Below, piece after piece: positions 1-5,636 of a DNA stretch of 5,727 nucleotides. Position 1 is the stretch's first letter. Each line of letters starts with the position of its first letter. Under the pieces are notes generated by a model. That model saw nothing but the letters and a program-made list of their open reading frames with translations. It was not told where the DNA came from and ran no database searches. The stretch is from Eubacteriales Family XIII. Incertae Sedis bacterium (GTDB taxonomy: Bacteria > Bacillota > Clostridia > Peptostreptococcales > Anaerovoracaceae), in the NCBI GenBank assembly GCA_031290715.1, contig JAITNA010000168.1, forward strand, positions 1-5,727, in the 5' to 3' direction. The position numbers were made by a program, and so were the translations under genes.

Positions 1-428
1 CGCGGTCGAACCCCGCCGCCCGCGACCCCAAGTCTGTTTTTCGCGCGGCGCACCGCCTGCTTGTGAAGCTCGATATCCTCGGGGGTATCGTCCGATGCCC
101 CGTGTTTTTCGAGCCACGCTTCCTCGCGGCGCACGGCTTCGTTGGCGCGGTCGACCTCGATCTCTTCCGGCCATTCCGCGGCATCCGTAAAGACGAGGAT
201 GTCGCCCTTGACGTCGATGAAGCCGCCGGAAACCGCGACCAATTTGTAATCCTTGCCGCCGGCCTCGCGAAACCAGAGCTCCCCGATCGAGAGGAGCTTG
301 CACGCCCAGATGTGATCGGCCATAAAGCCCTCTTCACCTGAGAGCGTCCGTGCGATTACAATCTCAACATTGCCCCAGTAAAAGAGTTTTTCCGGCGTGA
401 CGATTTCGAGGGAAAAGCTTTTAGCCAT
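1..428 (-). CDS. atpC: F1Fo ATP synthase epsilon subunit, 3' end cut by window edge
   Basis: This is the epsilon subunit of the F1 central stalk, which couples gamma/c-ring rotation to the catalytic head and in many bacteria inhibits ATP hydrolysis. I translated it by hand: 142 codons are visible with no stop, so the gene leaves the window near its expected end (family usually about 130-140 residues). The N-terminal beta-sandwich domain starts MAKSFSLEIVTPEKLFYWG and continues with GEEGFMADH and VSGGFIDV (residues about 31-73). The C-terminal helical hairpin begins near IEVDRANEAVRREEAWLEKH and ends around HKQAVRRAKNRLGVAGGG. The ATG lies inside the end of atpD (8-bp overlap, ATGGCTAA), and a Shine-Dalgarno GGAGAGG sits at 439-445 within atpD, so translational coupling is likely. 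Oddities: the position usually Asp in the epsilon ATP-binding motif I/L-D-x-x-R-A is Glu (IEVDRA, 90-95), and the usual HAPL-like stretch after His39 reads HIWACKLL. Confidence 0.95.
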   Translation of the reverse strand, partial: MAKSFSLEIVTPEKLFYWGNVEIVIARTLSGEEGFMADHIWACKLLSIGELWFREAGGKDYKLVAVSGGFIDVKGDILVFTDAAEWPEEIEVDRANEAVRREEAWLEKHGASDDTPEDIELHKQAVRRAKNRLGVAGGGVRP

Positions 429-1815
429 TCTTTTGCGCCCTCTCCGCGACCTCGTCGATGCCGCCCGCAAAGAGGAAAAGCTGCTCGGGAATGCCGTCAT
501 GCCGGCCCTCGAGGATTTCGCGGAAGCCGCGCACGGTTTCCTTGATCGGCAAATATTTGCCGGACATCCCCGTGAACGCTTCCGCCACAGAGAACGGCTG
601 CGACAGGAAACGCTGTATCTTTCTGGCCCGCGACACCACCACCTTGTCCTCGTCGGAAAGCTCGTCCATGCCGAGGATGGCAATAATATCCTGTAGATTC
701 TTGTAGTGCTGAAGCACTTCCTGCACGGCCCGCGCCGTATTGTAATGTTCCTCGCCGAGAATGAGCGGATCCATGATACGCGACGTCGATTCGAGCGGGT
801 CGACCGCCGGGTAGATACCAAGCTCCGTAATGGCGCGCGAAAGCACCGTCGTAGCGTCCAAATGCGCAAAGGTCGTCGCCGGCGCCGGGTCCGTCAGGTC
901 GTCGGCCGGCACATAGATGGCCTGAACGGATGTGATAGAGCCCTTCTTCGTCGAGGTGATCCGCTCCTGCAAAGCGCCCATCTCCGTCGCCAGCGTCGGC
1001 TGATATCCGACGGAAGAAGGCACACGGCCGAGCAGCGCCGATACCTCGGAGCCCGCTTGCGTGAAGCGAAAGATATTATCGATAAAGAGCAGCACGTCCT
1101 GCCCCTCCTCGTCGCGGAAATATTCAGCCATCGTGAGCCCCGTCAGCGCCACGCGCATCCGCGCCCCCGGCGGCTCGTTCATCTGCCCGAAAACCATCGC
1201 CGTCTTTTCGATGACGCCCGATTCAATCATTTCGTAATAAAGATCGTTGCCCTCCCGCGTGCGTTCGCCCACGCCGGAAAACACGGAGATGCCGCCGTGT
1301 TCCTTCGCGATGTTCCGGATCAGTTCCTGAATGAGCACCGTTTTCCCCACGCCCGCGCCGCCGAAAAGACCCACCTTCCCGCCGCGCGTATAGGGCGCGA
1401 TGAGGTCGATCACCTTGATTCCCGTTTCAAAAATGCGCGAGGAAGTATCCTGATCTTCAAAGGACGGCGGATCCCGGTGAATGGGCAGCCGCAATTCCGT
1501 TTTGACCGGCTCTTTCTCGTCGATGTTCTCGCCGACGACATTGAACAGCCGCCCGAGCACTTCATTCCCGACCGGAACCGTGATGGGCCCGCCCGTATCG
1601 ATGGCTTCCATCCCGCGGCGCAGCCCGTCCGTGGACGAAAGGGCGATACAGCGGACGACGTCGTCGCCGAGATGCTGCGAAGCCTCCGCCGTGATTTCCC
1701 GCGCGCCGCAGGGGATCACGATCGCCGACAGCAGCTGCGGCATTTGGTCCTGCCCGAACTTGATGTCCACCACAGGGCCGATGATCTGATGAATGACTCC
1801 TCTGCTCTTGCTCAT
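421..1815 (-). CDS. atpD: F1Fo ATP synthase beta subunit (catalytic)
   Basis: This is the catalytic beta subunit, three copies per F1, which makes ATP from ADP and phosphate at the alpha/beta interfaces on the cytoplasmic side. At 464 residues it has the usual family length. Visible motifs are the Walker A GGAGVGKT (152-159), the catalytic-glutamate segment GERTREGND with Glu184 and Arg185, the Walker B strand VLLFIDN ending in Asp246-Asn247, the signature PAVDPLESTS (336-345) with adenine-contacting Tyr335 just before it, and the catch loop DELSDED (384-390), a one-residue variant of DELSEED. All key catalytic residues are present. A GTG two codons upstream (1821) is possible but lies only 2 nt from the GGAG at 1824-1827. 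The ATG at 1815 has an 8-nt spacing and gives the natural N-terminus MSKSRGVIHQIIGPVVDI, so I chose it. The gene follows atpG after a 56-nt spacer of heptamer repeats and overlaps atpC by 8 bp. Confidence 0.98.
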   Translation of the reverse strand: MSKSRGVIHQIIGPVVDIKFGQDQMPQLLSAIVIPCGAREITAEASQHLGDDVVRCIALSSTDGLRRGMEAIDTGGPITVPVGNEVLGRLFNVVGENIDEKEPVKTELRLPIHRDPPSFEDQDTSSRIFETGIKVIDLIAPYTRGGKVGLFGGAGVGKTVLIQELIRNIAKEHGGISVFSGVGERTREGNDLYYEMIESGVIEKTAMVFGQMNEPPGARMRVALTGLTMAEYFRDEEGQDVLLFIDNIFRFTQAGSEVSALLGRVPSSVGYQPTLATEMGALQERITSTKKGSITSVQAIYVPADDLTDPAPATTFAHLDATTVLSRAITELGIYPAVDPLESTSRIMDPLILGEEHYNTARAVQEVLQHYKNLQDIIAILGMDELSDEDKVVVSRARKIQRFLSQPFSVAEAFTGMSGKYLPIKETVRGFREILEGRHDGIPEQLFLFAGGIDEVAERAQKNG

Positions 1816-1823
1816 TTGCACTT

Positions 1824-1827
1824 CTCC
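1824..1827 (-). promoter_or_regulatory. Ribosome binding site that decides the atpD start
   Basis: GGAG, in the context AATGGAGAA on the minus strand, lies 8 nt before the ATG at 1815 and only 2 nt before the alternative GTG at 1821. Normal Shine-Dalgarno spacing therefore favours the ATG. It directly follows the heptamer repeat array. Confidence 0.75.
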
Positions 1828-1833
1828 ATTCCT

Positions 1834-1880
1834 ATCCGTTAGCCGTTCCGTTATCCGTTAATTGTTATCCGCTACCCGTT
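1834..1880 (-). repeat. Degenerate heptamer tandem repeat in the atpG-atpD spacer
   Basis: Read on the minus strand, the sequence divides into AACGGGT, AGCGGAT, AACAATT, AACGGAT, AACGGA, ACGGCT and AACGGAT, with consensus AACGGAT. Two units (1841-1846 and 1847-1852) are one base short and one (1860-1866) has diverged. The first unit encodes the last two residues of gamma (Asn-Gly) and the T of its TAG stop; the last ends a few bases before the atpD Shine-Dalgarno. The array therefore fills almost the whole spacer. Its resemblance to the short heptameric repeats (STRR) known from cyanobacteria is in form only. Its function, if any, is unknown; replication slippage is the simplest origin. Confidence 0.8.
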
Positions 1881-2741
1881 GATTGCGTCAGACCCGCTGA
1901 CGATCTCCGTGATTTCTTTTGTAATGGCCGCCTGTCTGGCCCTGTTGTAGTAGAGCCCGAGATCCCCGATCATCGTCCGGGCGTTGTCCGTCGCGTTTTC
2001 CATCGCGATACGCCGGGCCGCGTGTTCGCAGGTCGCCGACTCCACGATCGCGCCGTAGATCATGATCTCCGCGTACTTCGGCACGAGGTAGTTGAACACG
2101 GCCTCCGTGCTCGGCTCGTACTCCACCTGCTTGTCGATCGGCACGATGTCCGGGTCGTTTTTCGCTTCAAACGGCAGCAGCCGCGTCGTCTTGACCCGCT
2201 GCTCGAGCGTCGAAACAAACGACGTATAGACGAGCACCACCTCGTCAATCTCCCCCGTTTCATAGAGATGAATAATGGGTTTGCTGATCGCGCCCGTTTC
2301 CACAAAAGATACGCTCTCGGGCGGGCTCAGATACTCGACGAGGATATCGTATCCCCGCTTCGCGAAATAGTCCCGGCCGCGGCTTCCGATACAGGCCAGA
2401 TACGGCTTCTCCGCATCGTCGCGCATTTCCTGCTCGGCCGCCTTGATCACGCCCGAATTGAAGCTTCCCGCAAGGCCCCGGTTGCTTGTGACCACCACAT
2501 AGCAGGTTTTCTTGATCTCGCGGCTCCCCAAAAGATAATAGTCCGGTACATCGTCTATATGATTGAAAATCTCGTCGATGTTATCCGTAACGTAATGAAA
2601 ATATTCCTGCATCTTCTCAAATGTATTTTTGGAACGGCGCAGCTTTGCGGCGGACACGAGTTTCATCGCGTTCGTGATGTGTTCGATGCTCGTCACGCTT
2701 CGAATCCGTCTTTTGATATCCTGCATGCTTGTCCCGGCCAT
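1872..2741 (-). CDS. atpG: F1Fo ATP synthase gamma subunit
   Basis: This is the central-stalk gamma subunit, the coiled-coil rotor shaft that turns inside the alpha3-beta3 ring and carries torque between the c-ring and the catalytic sites. At 289 residues it has the normal length. The N-terminal helix shows the family pattern DIKRRIRSVTSIEHITNAMKLVSAAKLRR (about 8-36). The Rossmann-like middle carries TSNRGLAGSFNSGVIKAAE (85-103), and the C-terminal helix has MENATDNARTM, YNRARQAAITKEITEIVSG (247-283). The C-terminal gamma signature ends G-S-D-A instead of the more usual G-A-x-A, a mild change. The ATG at 2741 has AGGAG at 2747-2751, 5 nt upstream, which favours it over the internal ATG at 2726. 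The gene lies between atpA (71-nt spacer) and atpD (56-nt spacer); both spacers consist largely of short tandem repeats, and the last two sense codons plus the stop lie within or adjoin the heptamer array. Confidence 0.98.
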   Translation of the reverse strand: MAGTSMQDIKRRIRSVTSIEHITNAMKLVSAAKLRRSKNTFEKMQEYFHYVTDNIDEIFNHIDDVPDYYLLGSREIKKTCYVVVTSNRGLAGSFNSGVIKAAEQEMRDDAEKPYLACIGSRGRDYFAKRGYDILVEYLSPPESVSFVETGAISKPIIHLYETGEIDEVVLVYTSFVSTLEQRVKTTRLLPFEAKNDPDIVPIDKQVEYEPSTEAVFNYLVPKYAEIMIYGAIVESATCEHAARRIAMENATDNARTMIGDLGLYYNRARQAAITKEITEIVSGSDAING

Positions 2742-2757
2742 CGGTTCTCCTCTTGAT

Positions 2758-2817
2758 GCCTGTGCCTGTGTCCGCGCTCGCGCCTGTGCCTACGCCCGCG
2801 CTTATGCCTGTGCTACG
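2758..2817 (-). repeat. Degenerate hexamer tandem repeat in the atpA-atpG spacer
   Basis: Ten consecutive in-phase hexamers are visible on the plus strand: gcctgt, gcctgt, gtccgc, gctcgc, gcctgt, gcctac, gcccgc, gcttat, gcctgt, gctacg. Four are identical (gcctgt, or ACAGGC on the transcribed strand), and nearly all the others keep the gc start and a pyrimidine-rich centre. A weaker 24-bp higher-order period is suggested by the gcctgt units at 2758, 2782 and 2806. The array begins inside the last codon and TAG stop of atpA (2813-2815) and ends 6 bases before the atpG Shine-Dalgarno (2747-2751). There is no coding sequence in it on the operon strand. Its role is unknown. Confidence 0.78.
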
Positions 2818-4342
2818 CGATATCCGCGGCTTCGTTTTTCAGGAACTCCGCCTTGTACGCGTCGATGCCGGCTTTCAGCCCTGCTTCGACCTCTTCGCTG
2901 ATCGCGCCCGTTTTGCGGATCGACTGTCCGATTTCCGGGTGTATCGCGTCCATATGCTCGTAAAACCCCTTTTCAAACGCGGCAATATCACCGACCTCCA
3001 GATCGTCGAGATACTTCCCGACGGCCGCGTAGAAAATCATCACCTGATGTTCGACGACCACCGGGCTGTACTGCCGCTGCTTGATGATCTCCATGAGCAC
3101 AAGCCCGTGGTCGAGCCGCTCCTTCGTTTCCTTGTCGATGTCGGACCCGAACTGCGAGAAGCTCGCCAGTTCGCGGTATTGCGCCAGTTCCAATTTAACG
3201 GAGCTCGCGACCTTTTTCATCGCCTTGATCTGCGCGTTGCCGCCGACGCGGGATACCGAAATGCCCACATTGACCGCCGGGCGCTGTCCGGAAAAGAAGA
3301 GGTCCGATTCCAAGAAAATCTGCCCGTCCGTGATGGAGATCACATTCGTCGGGATATAGGCCGACACATCGCCCGCTTGCGTTTCGATGATCGGCAGCGC
3401 CGTGAGCGAGCCGCCGCCCAATTCATCGGAAAGCTTCGCGGCCCGTTCGAGCAAGCGGCTGTGCAAATAGAAAATATCCCCCGGATACGCCTCGCGGCCC
3501 GGCGGGCGGCGAAGCAGGAGCGACATCGCGCGGTAAGCCACCGCGTGTTTGGACAGATCGTCATAGATAATCAGCACATCCTTGCCCTGATACATGAAAA
3601 ATTCGCCCATCGAACACCCCGCGTAAGGAGCGATATACTGCAGCGGCGCCACATCGCTGGCTGTCGCGGACACGATGATCGTATAGTCCATCGCACCCAA
3701 ATCTTCCAAATGCTGCACCATCTGCGCCACCGTCGACTGCTTTTGGCCGATGGCGACATAGATACAGATCACGTTCTCCCCCTTTTGATTGAGAATCGTA
3801 TCGACGGCAATCGCCGTCTTGCCCGTCTGCCTGTCCCCGATGATCAGCTCCCGCTGTCCCTTGCCGATGGGGATCATCGAGTCGATCGCCTTGATCCCCG
3901 TCTGCAGGGGCTGATGTACGGATTTCCGCGCCAGTACGCCCGGCGCGCCGAACTCGACCGGCCGTTTTTCTTTCGTGTTGATCGGGCCTTTCCCGTCGAT
4001 CGGCTGCCCGAGCGAATTGACCACGCGCCCGACCATCGCGTCGCCCACCGGCACCTCGACGACCCGGCCCGTCGGCTTGACGACGTCGCCCTCCTTGATG
4101 TGCATATCGGAACCCATGATCACGACGCCGACATTCTCCTCTTCCAGATTGAGCGCCATGCCGTAGACTTCCCCGGGAAATTCAAGCAGCTCCCCCGACA
4201 TACAGCTGTCCAACCCGAATACGCGCGCGATTCCGTCGCCCACCTGTATGACAGAGCCGAAATCCGTGATCTCCACTTCATTTTGATAGCCCTTGATCTG
4301 CTCGCGGATGACTGCGCTGATCTCTTCCGGTTTTAGATTCAT
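2813..4342 (-). CDS. atpA: F1Fo ATP synthase alpha subunit
   Basis: This is the non-catalytic nucleotide-binding alpha subunit, three copies alternating with beta in F1; it supplies the arginine finger to the catalytic sites. At 509 residues it has the typical length. In order, it shows the N-terminal helix that contacts delta (residues 1-20), the beta-barrel segment GDGIARVFGLDSCMSGELLEF, the Walker A GDRQTGKT (169-176), the Walker B region VLIIYDD (256-262), the alpha/beta signature PAVNVGISVS (355-364) followed at once by the arginine finger Arg365 in SRVGG, and the helical C-terminal domain. All are conserved. The ATG at 4342 has GAGGG at 4350-4354, with 7-nt spacing. It follows atpH after 33 nt with no notable structure and is followed by the hexamer-repeat spacer before atpG. 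Apart from the stop codon lying within that repeat, nothing is unusual. Confidence 0.99.
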   Translation of the reverse strand: MNLKPEEISAVIREQIKGYQNEVEITDFGSVIQVGDGIARVFGLDSCMSGELLEFPGEVYGMALNLEEENVGVVIMGSDMHIKEGDVVKPTGRVVEVPVGDAMVGRVVNSLGQPIDGKGPINTKEKRPVEFGAPGVLARKSVHQPLQTGIKAIDSMIPIGKGQRELIIGDRQTGKTAIAVDTILNQKGENVICIYVAIGQKQSTVAQMVQHLEDLGAMDYTIIVSATASDVAPLQYIAPYAGCSMGEFFMYQGKDVLIIYDDLSKHAVAYRAMSLLLRRPPGREAYPGDIFYLHSRLLERAAKLSDELGGGSLTALPIIETQAGDVSAYIPTNVISITDGQIFLESDLFFSGQRPAVNVGISVSRVGGNAQIKAMKKVASSVKLELAQYRELASFSQFGSDIDKETKERLDHGLVLMEIIKQRQYSPVVVEHQVMIFYAAVGKYLDDLEVGDIAAFEKGFYEHMDAIHPEIGQSIRKTGAISEEVEAGLKAGIDAYKAEFLKNEAADIA

Positions 4343-4375
4343 ATTCGTTCCCTCTGTTTCATGTTTGCCCGCTTC

Positions 4376-4912
4376 CTACACACTCAGCGTCTGTTTCAGG
4401 TTTTCCAATCTTCCTTTGATACTGGCGTCGATGAGCTTCCCGTCGACGTAGATCATCACGCCGCCGATCAAACTTTCATCTATGCGGTTCTCAAGCCGCA
4501 CTTTCTTGCCGATCGCCTTGCCGGACTCCGTTTCAAAGCGCCCGAGCGTTTCGCCCTCGACGGGGATCACGGAGTAAAGTACACCTTTCGTGAATCCATC
4601 CCGTTCGTCAACAAGCTTTTCGTAACATCGCACGATGCCATCCCATGCGCCCACGCGTCTTTTGTCGATGAGGATACAGATGAAATTCAGCAATTCCCGC
4701 GATATCCTGCCCTCAAAGACACGCTTCGCGACCGCTTTCTTGTTCTCCCCGGCGATCGTCGGCAGCAAAAAGAGTTTCCGCAGATCGGGGTTTTCCTTGA
4801 ACACCCCGCTGATTCCGCTCAGCTCCTCTCGGGTCGCGTCGACAATCCCGCCGTCCGCCGCCGCGTCAAAAAGGGCCCGGCCATATGTATTGGCTACCGT
4901 CAATGTGTCCAT
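4376..4912 (-). CDS. atpH: F1Fo ATP synthase delta subunit
   Basis: This is the delta (OSCP-type) subunit, which caps the F1 head and ties it to the b-subunit peripheral stalk as part of the stator. At 178 residues it has the usual length. The N-terminal helical domain starts MDTLTVANTYGRALFDAA, matching the family's xAxRYAxALFxxA pattern, with NPDLRKLFLLPTI at 41-53 and the LLNFICILIDKRRV helix near 74-87. The C-terminal delta signature is clear at about 147-170 (GGVMIYVDGKLIDASIKGRL). The start lies within the end of atpF with a 13-bp overlap (ATGGACACATTGA). The nearest Shine-Dalgarno-like GGGAG is about 14 nt upstream, rather far, so coupling to atpF translation probably helps initiation. 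No anomalies in the reading frame. Confidence 0.97.
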   Translation of the reverse strand: MDTLTVANTYGRALFDAAADGGIVDATREELSGISGVFKENPDLRKLFLLPTIAGENKKAVAKRVFEGRISRELLNFICILIDKRRVGAWDGIVRCYEKLVDERDGFTKGVLYSVIPVEGETLGRFETESGKAIGKKVRLENRIDESLIGGVMIYVDGKLIDASIKGRLENLKQTLSV

Positions 4913-5412
4913 GTTTCAGCCGTGTTCTCCCTGATGATCGAATCGATGATACCCATCTGCTCTTTTTCATCCAACTCTTTTTCAATAATCTTTTCCGCCG
5001 CGTAGACCGCGAGCAGCGCGACCTGATCGCGCAGGGCTTCCACCGCGACCGCGCGCTCCCGCGCGACCTCCTTCTCCGCTTGCCGGATGATTTCCGCCGC
5101 CTTGTCCGCCGCTTCCGCGAGGACGACCTGCGCCCGCTGATCCGCCGCCGCCTTCGCGTCCTTCAGAATCTGTCTGCGCTCGTGTTCGACGGCCGACATC
5201 TTCGCGCCGTATTCCGCAATCCGTTCATCGGCAAGCTTGTTGGTCGCTTCCGCGGTTTCAAATTGGTCAATGACCTTTTGCTCCCGCGCCTGCATGAAAT
5301 CATGAATCTTCTCAAAGAAGAACTTCTTCGTAATCAGATAGAGGACAAAGAAGGTGACAAGCACCATCACAAACGTCCAATTGAACCCGATTAGGGGGGT
5401 CACTACTTCCAT
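4900..5412 (-). CDS. atpF: F1Fo ATP synthase b subunit
   Basis: This is the peripheral-stalk b subunit: a single membrane helix in Fo and a long cytoplasmic helix that dimerises and binds delta, holding the stator still against the rotor. I place the start at the ATG at 5412, giving 170 residues (MEVVTPLIGFNWTFV...), because GGAGG lies 5 nt upstream and the membrane helix then begins near residue 10, as in homologues. The open frame continues upstream to 5517 (and an in-frame ATG lies at 5424), but that extension is hydrophilic and derives from an inverted repeat. Residues about 9-28 form the transmembrane segment, followed by KKFFFEKIHDFMQAREQKV and a charged, Ala/Glu/Lys/Arg-rich helix to about 145, then the delta-binding tail. 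The gene overlaps atpH by 13 bp and is separated from atpE by an unusually long 224-nt spacer. Confidence 0.96.
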   Translation of the reverse strand: MEVVTPLIGFNWTFVMVLVTFFVLYLITKKFFFEKIHDFMQAREQKVIDQFETAEATNKLADERIAEYGAKMSAVEHERRQILKDAKAAADQRAQVVLAEAADKAAEIIRQAEKEVARERAVAVEALRDQVALLAVYAAEKIIEKELDEKEQMGIIDSIIRENTAETWTH

Positions 5413-5417
5413 TCTAT

Positions 5418-5422
5418 CCTCC
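5418..5422 (-). promoter_or_regulatory. Ribosome binding site that decides the atpF start
   Basis: GGAGG on the minus strand, 5 nt before the ATG at 5412, selects that start over the in-frame ATG at 5424 and the longer open frame. It sits 4 nt outside the base of the large inverted repeat (5427-5550), so folding of that repeat in the mRNA would place a long stem directly upstream of the ribosome loading site without covering it. Confidence 0.85.
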
Positions 5423-5426
5423 ATCT

Positions 5427-5550
5427 CGGCGCGATATTTTTGCCCAGCTTGGAACCTGCTTGTGAATTTGGCTTCCTCACGTACGCCGGAGTACGCTCCG
5501 GGGAGCCAAATCCCCAATCAGAACCCAATCTGAACAAAAATATCGCGCCG
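5427..5550 (-). repeat. Long imperfect inverted repeat (about 124 bp) upstream of atpF
   Basis: The outer arms are perfect for 16 bp: cggcgcgatatttttg at 5427-5442 against 5535-5550. In the same register with no gaps follow 23 positions with 14 matches (5443-5465 against 5512-5534), then 8 perfect pairs (atttggct, 5466-5473, against 5504-5511). The 30-nt centre contains its own hairpin, ccggag-tacg-ctccgg at 5486-5501. Of the nine mismatches, five would be G-U pairs in the transcript of the operon strand. No U-run follows it, so it does not look like an intrinsic terminator. It may be a folded mRNA element, a miniature inverted-repeat insertion without its own gene, or both. I see no target-site duplication in the flanks. 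Confidence 0.8.
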
Positions 5551-5565
5551 CCGCTTCCCAAACAG

Positions 5566-5611
5566 CTTGTCATTCTTGGGGCTGCCGCTTGCGGCAGATC
5601 CCGAGAATCCA
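5566..5611 (-). repeat. REP-like palindromic element in the atpE-atpF spacer
   Basis: On the plus strand this reads cttgtcattct...agaatccag around a compound hairpin. The outer stem is attcttggg (5572-5580) with cccgagaat (5600-5608), one mismatch. The inner stem is ctgccg (5582-5587) with cggcag (5592-5597) and a 4-nt loop. The tgtcattc...gaatccag frame is typical of widespread dispersed bacterial palindromes of the REP/RAYT-associated kind. Family assignment is by resemblance only; copy number elsewhere in the genome cannot be seen here. It lies 25 nt downstream of the atpE stop, where REP-type hairpins often occur. Confidence 0.65.
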
Positions 5612-5636
5612 GTGATAAATATATCTCCGGCATTGT

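Larger units (their letters stand above)
5413..5636. other. Long atpE-atpF spacer, 224 nt
   Basis: No gene is supported here. The stretch holds the REP-like palindrome (5566-5611), the large inverted repeat (5427-5550) and the atpF Shine-Dalgarno (5418-5422). A 76-codon open frame (5403-5633) crosses it but is built from the repeats and has no recognisable protein features. I see no clear promoter or U-tract terminator. Confidence 0.8.

Noticed and set aside
706..1842. 378-codon open frame on the plus strand opposite atpD
   Set aside because: Same reasoning: an antisense shadow of a fully conserved beta subunit, with low-complexity basic composition.
1834..1880. CRISPR-like array
   Set aside because: Units are only 6-7 bp and directly adjacent, with no spacers.
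2729..4336. 535-codon open frame on the plus strand opposite atpA
   Set aside because: It lies antisense to atpA, a gene with every hallmark, and its product is rich in Arg, His and Asp with no domain pattern, as expected from the antisense of a GC-biased gene.
5413..5517. N-terminal extension of atpF to 5517
   Set aside because: The extension is hydrophilic repeat-derived sequence; GGAGG placed 5 nt before the ATG at 5412 and the position of the membrane helix fix the start there.
5427..5611. Intrinsic transcription terminator after atpE
   Set aside because: Strong stems are present, but neither is followed by a U-run in the operon-strand transcript, and the same operon continues directly downstream.
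5403..5633. 76-codon minus-strand open frame across the atpE-atpF spacer
   Set aside because: It is encoded almost wholly by the two palindromic elements, shows no protein features and only a weak ribosome binding site. It is open because repeats happen to lack stops in that frame.
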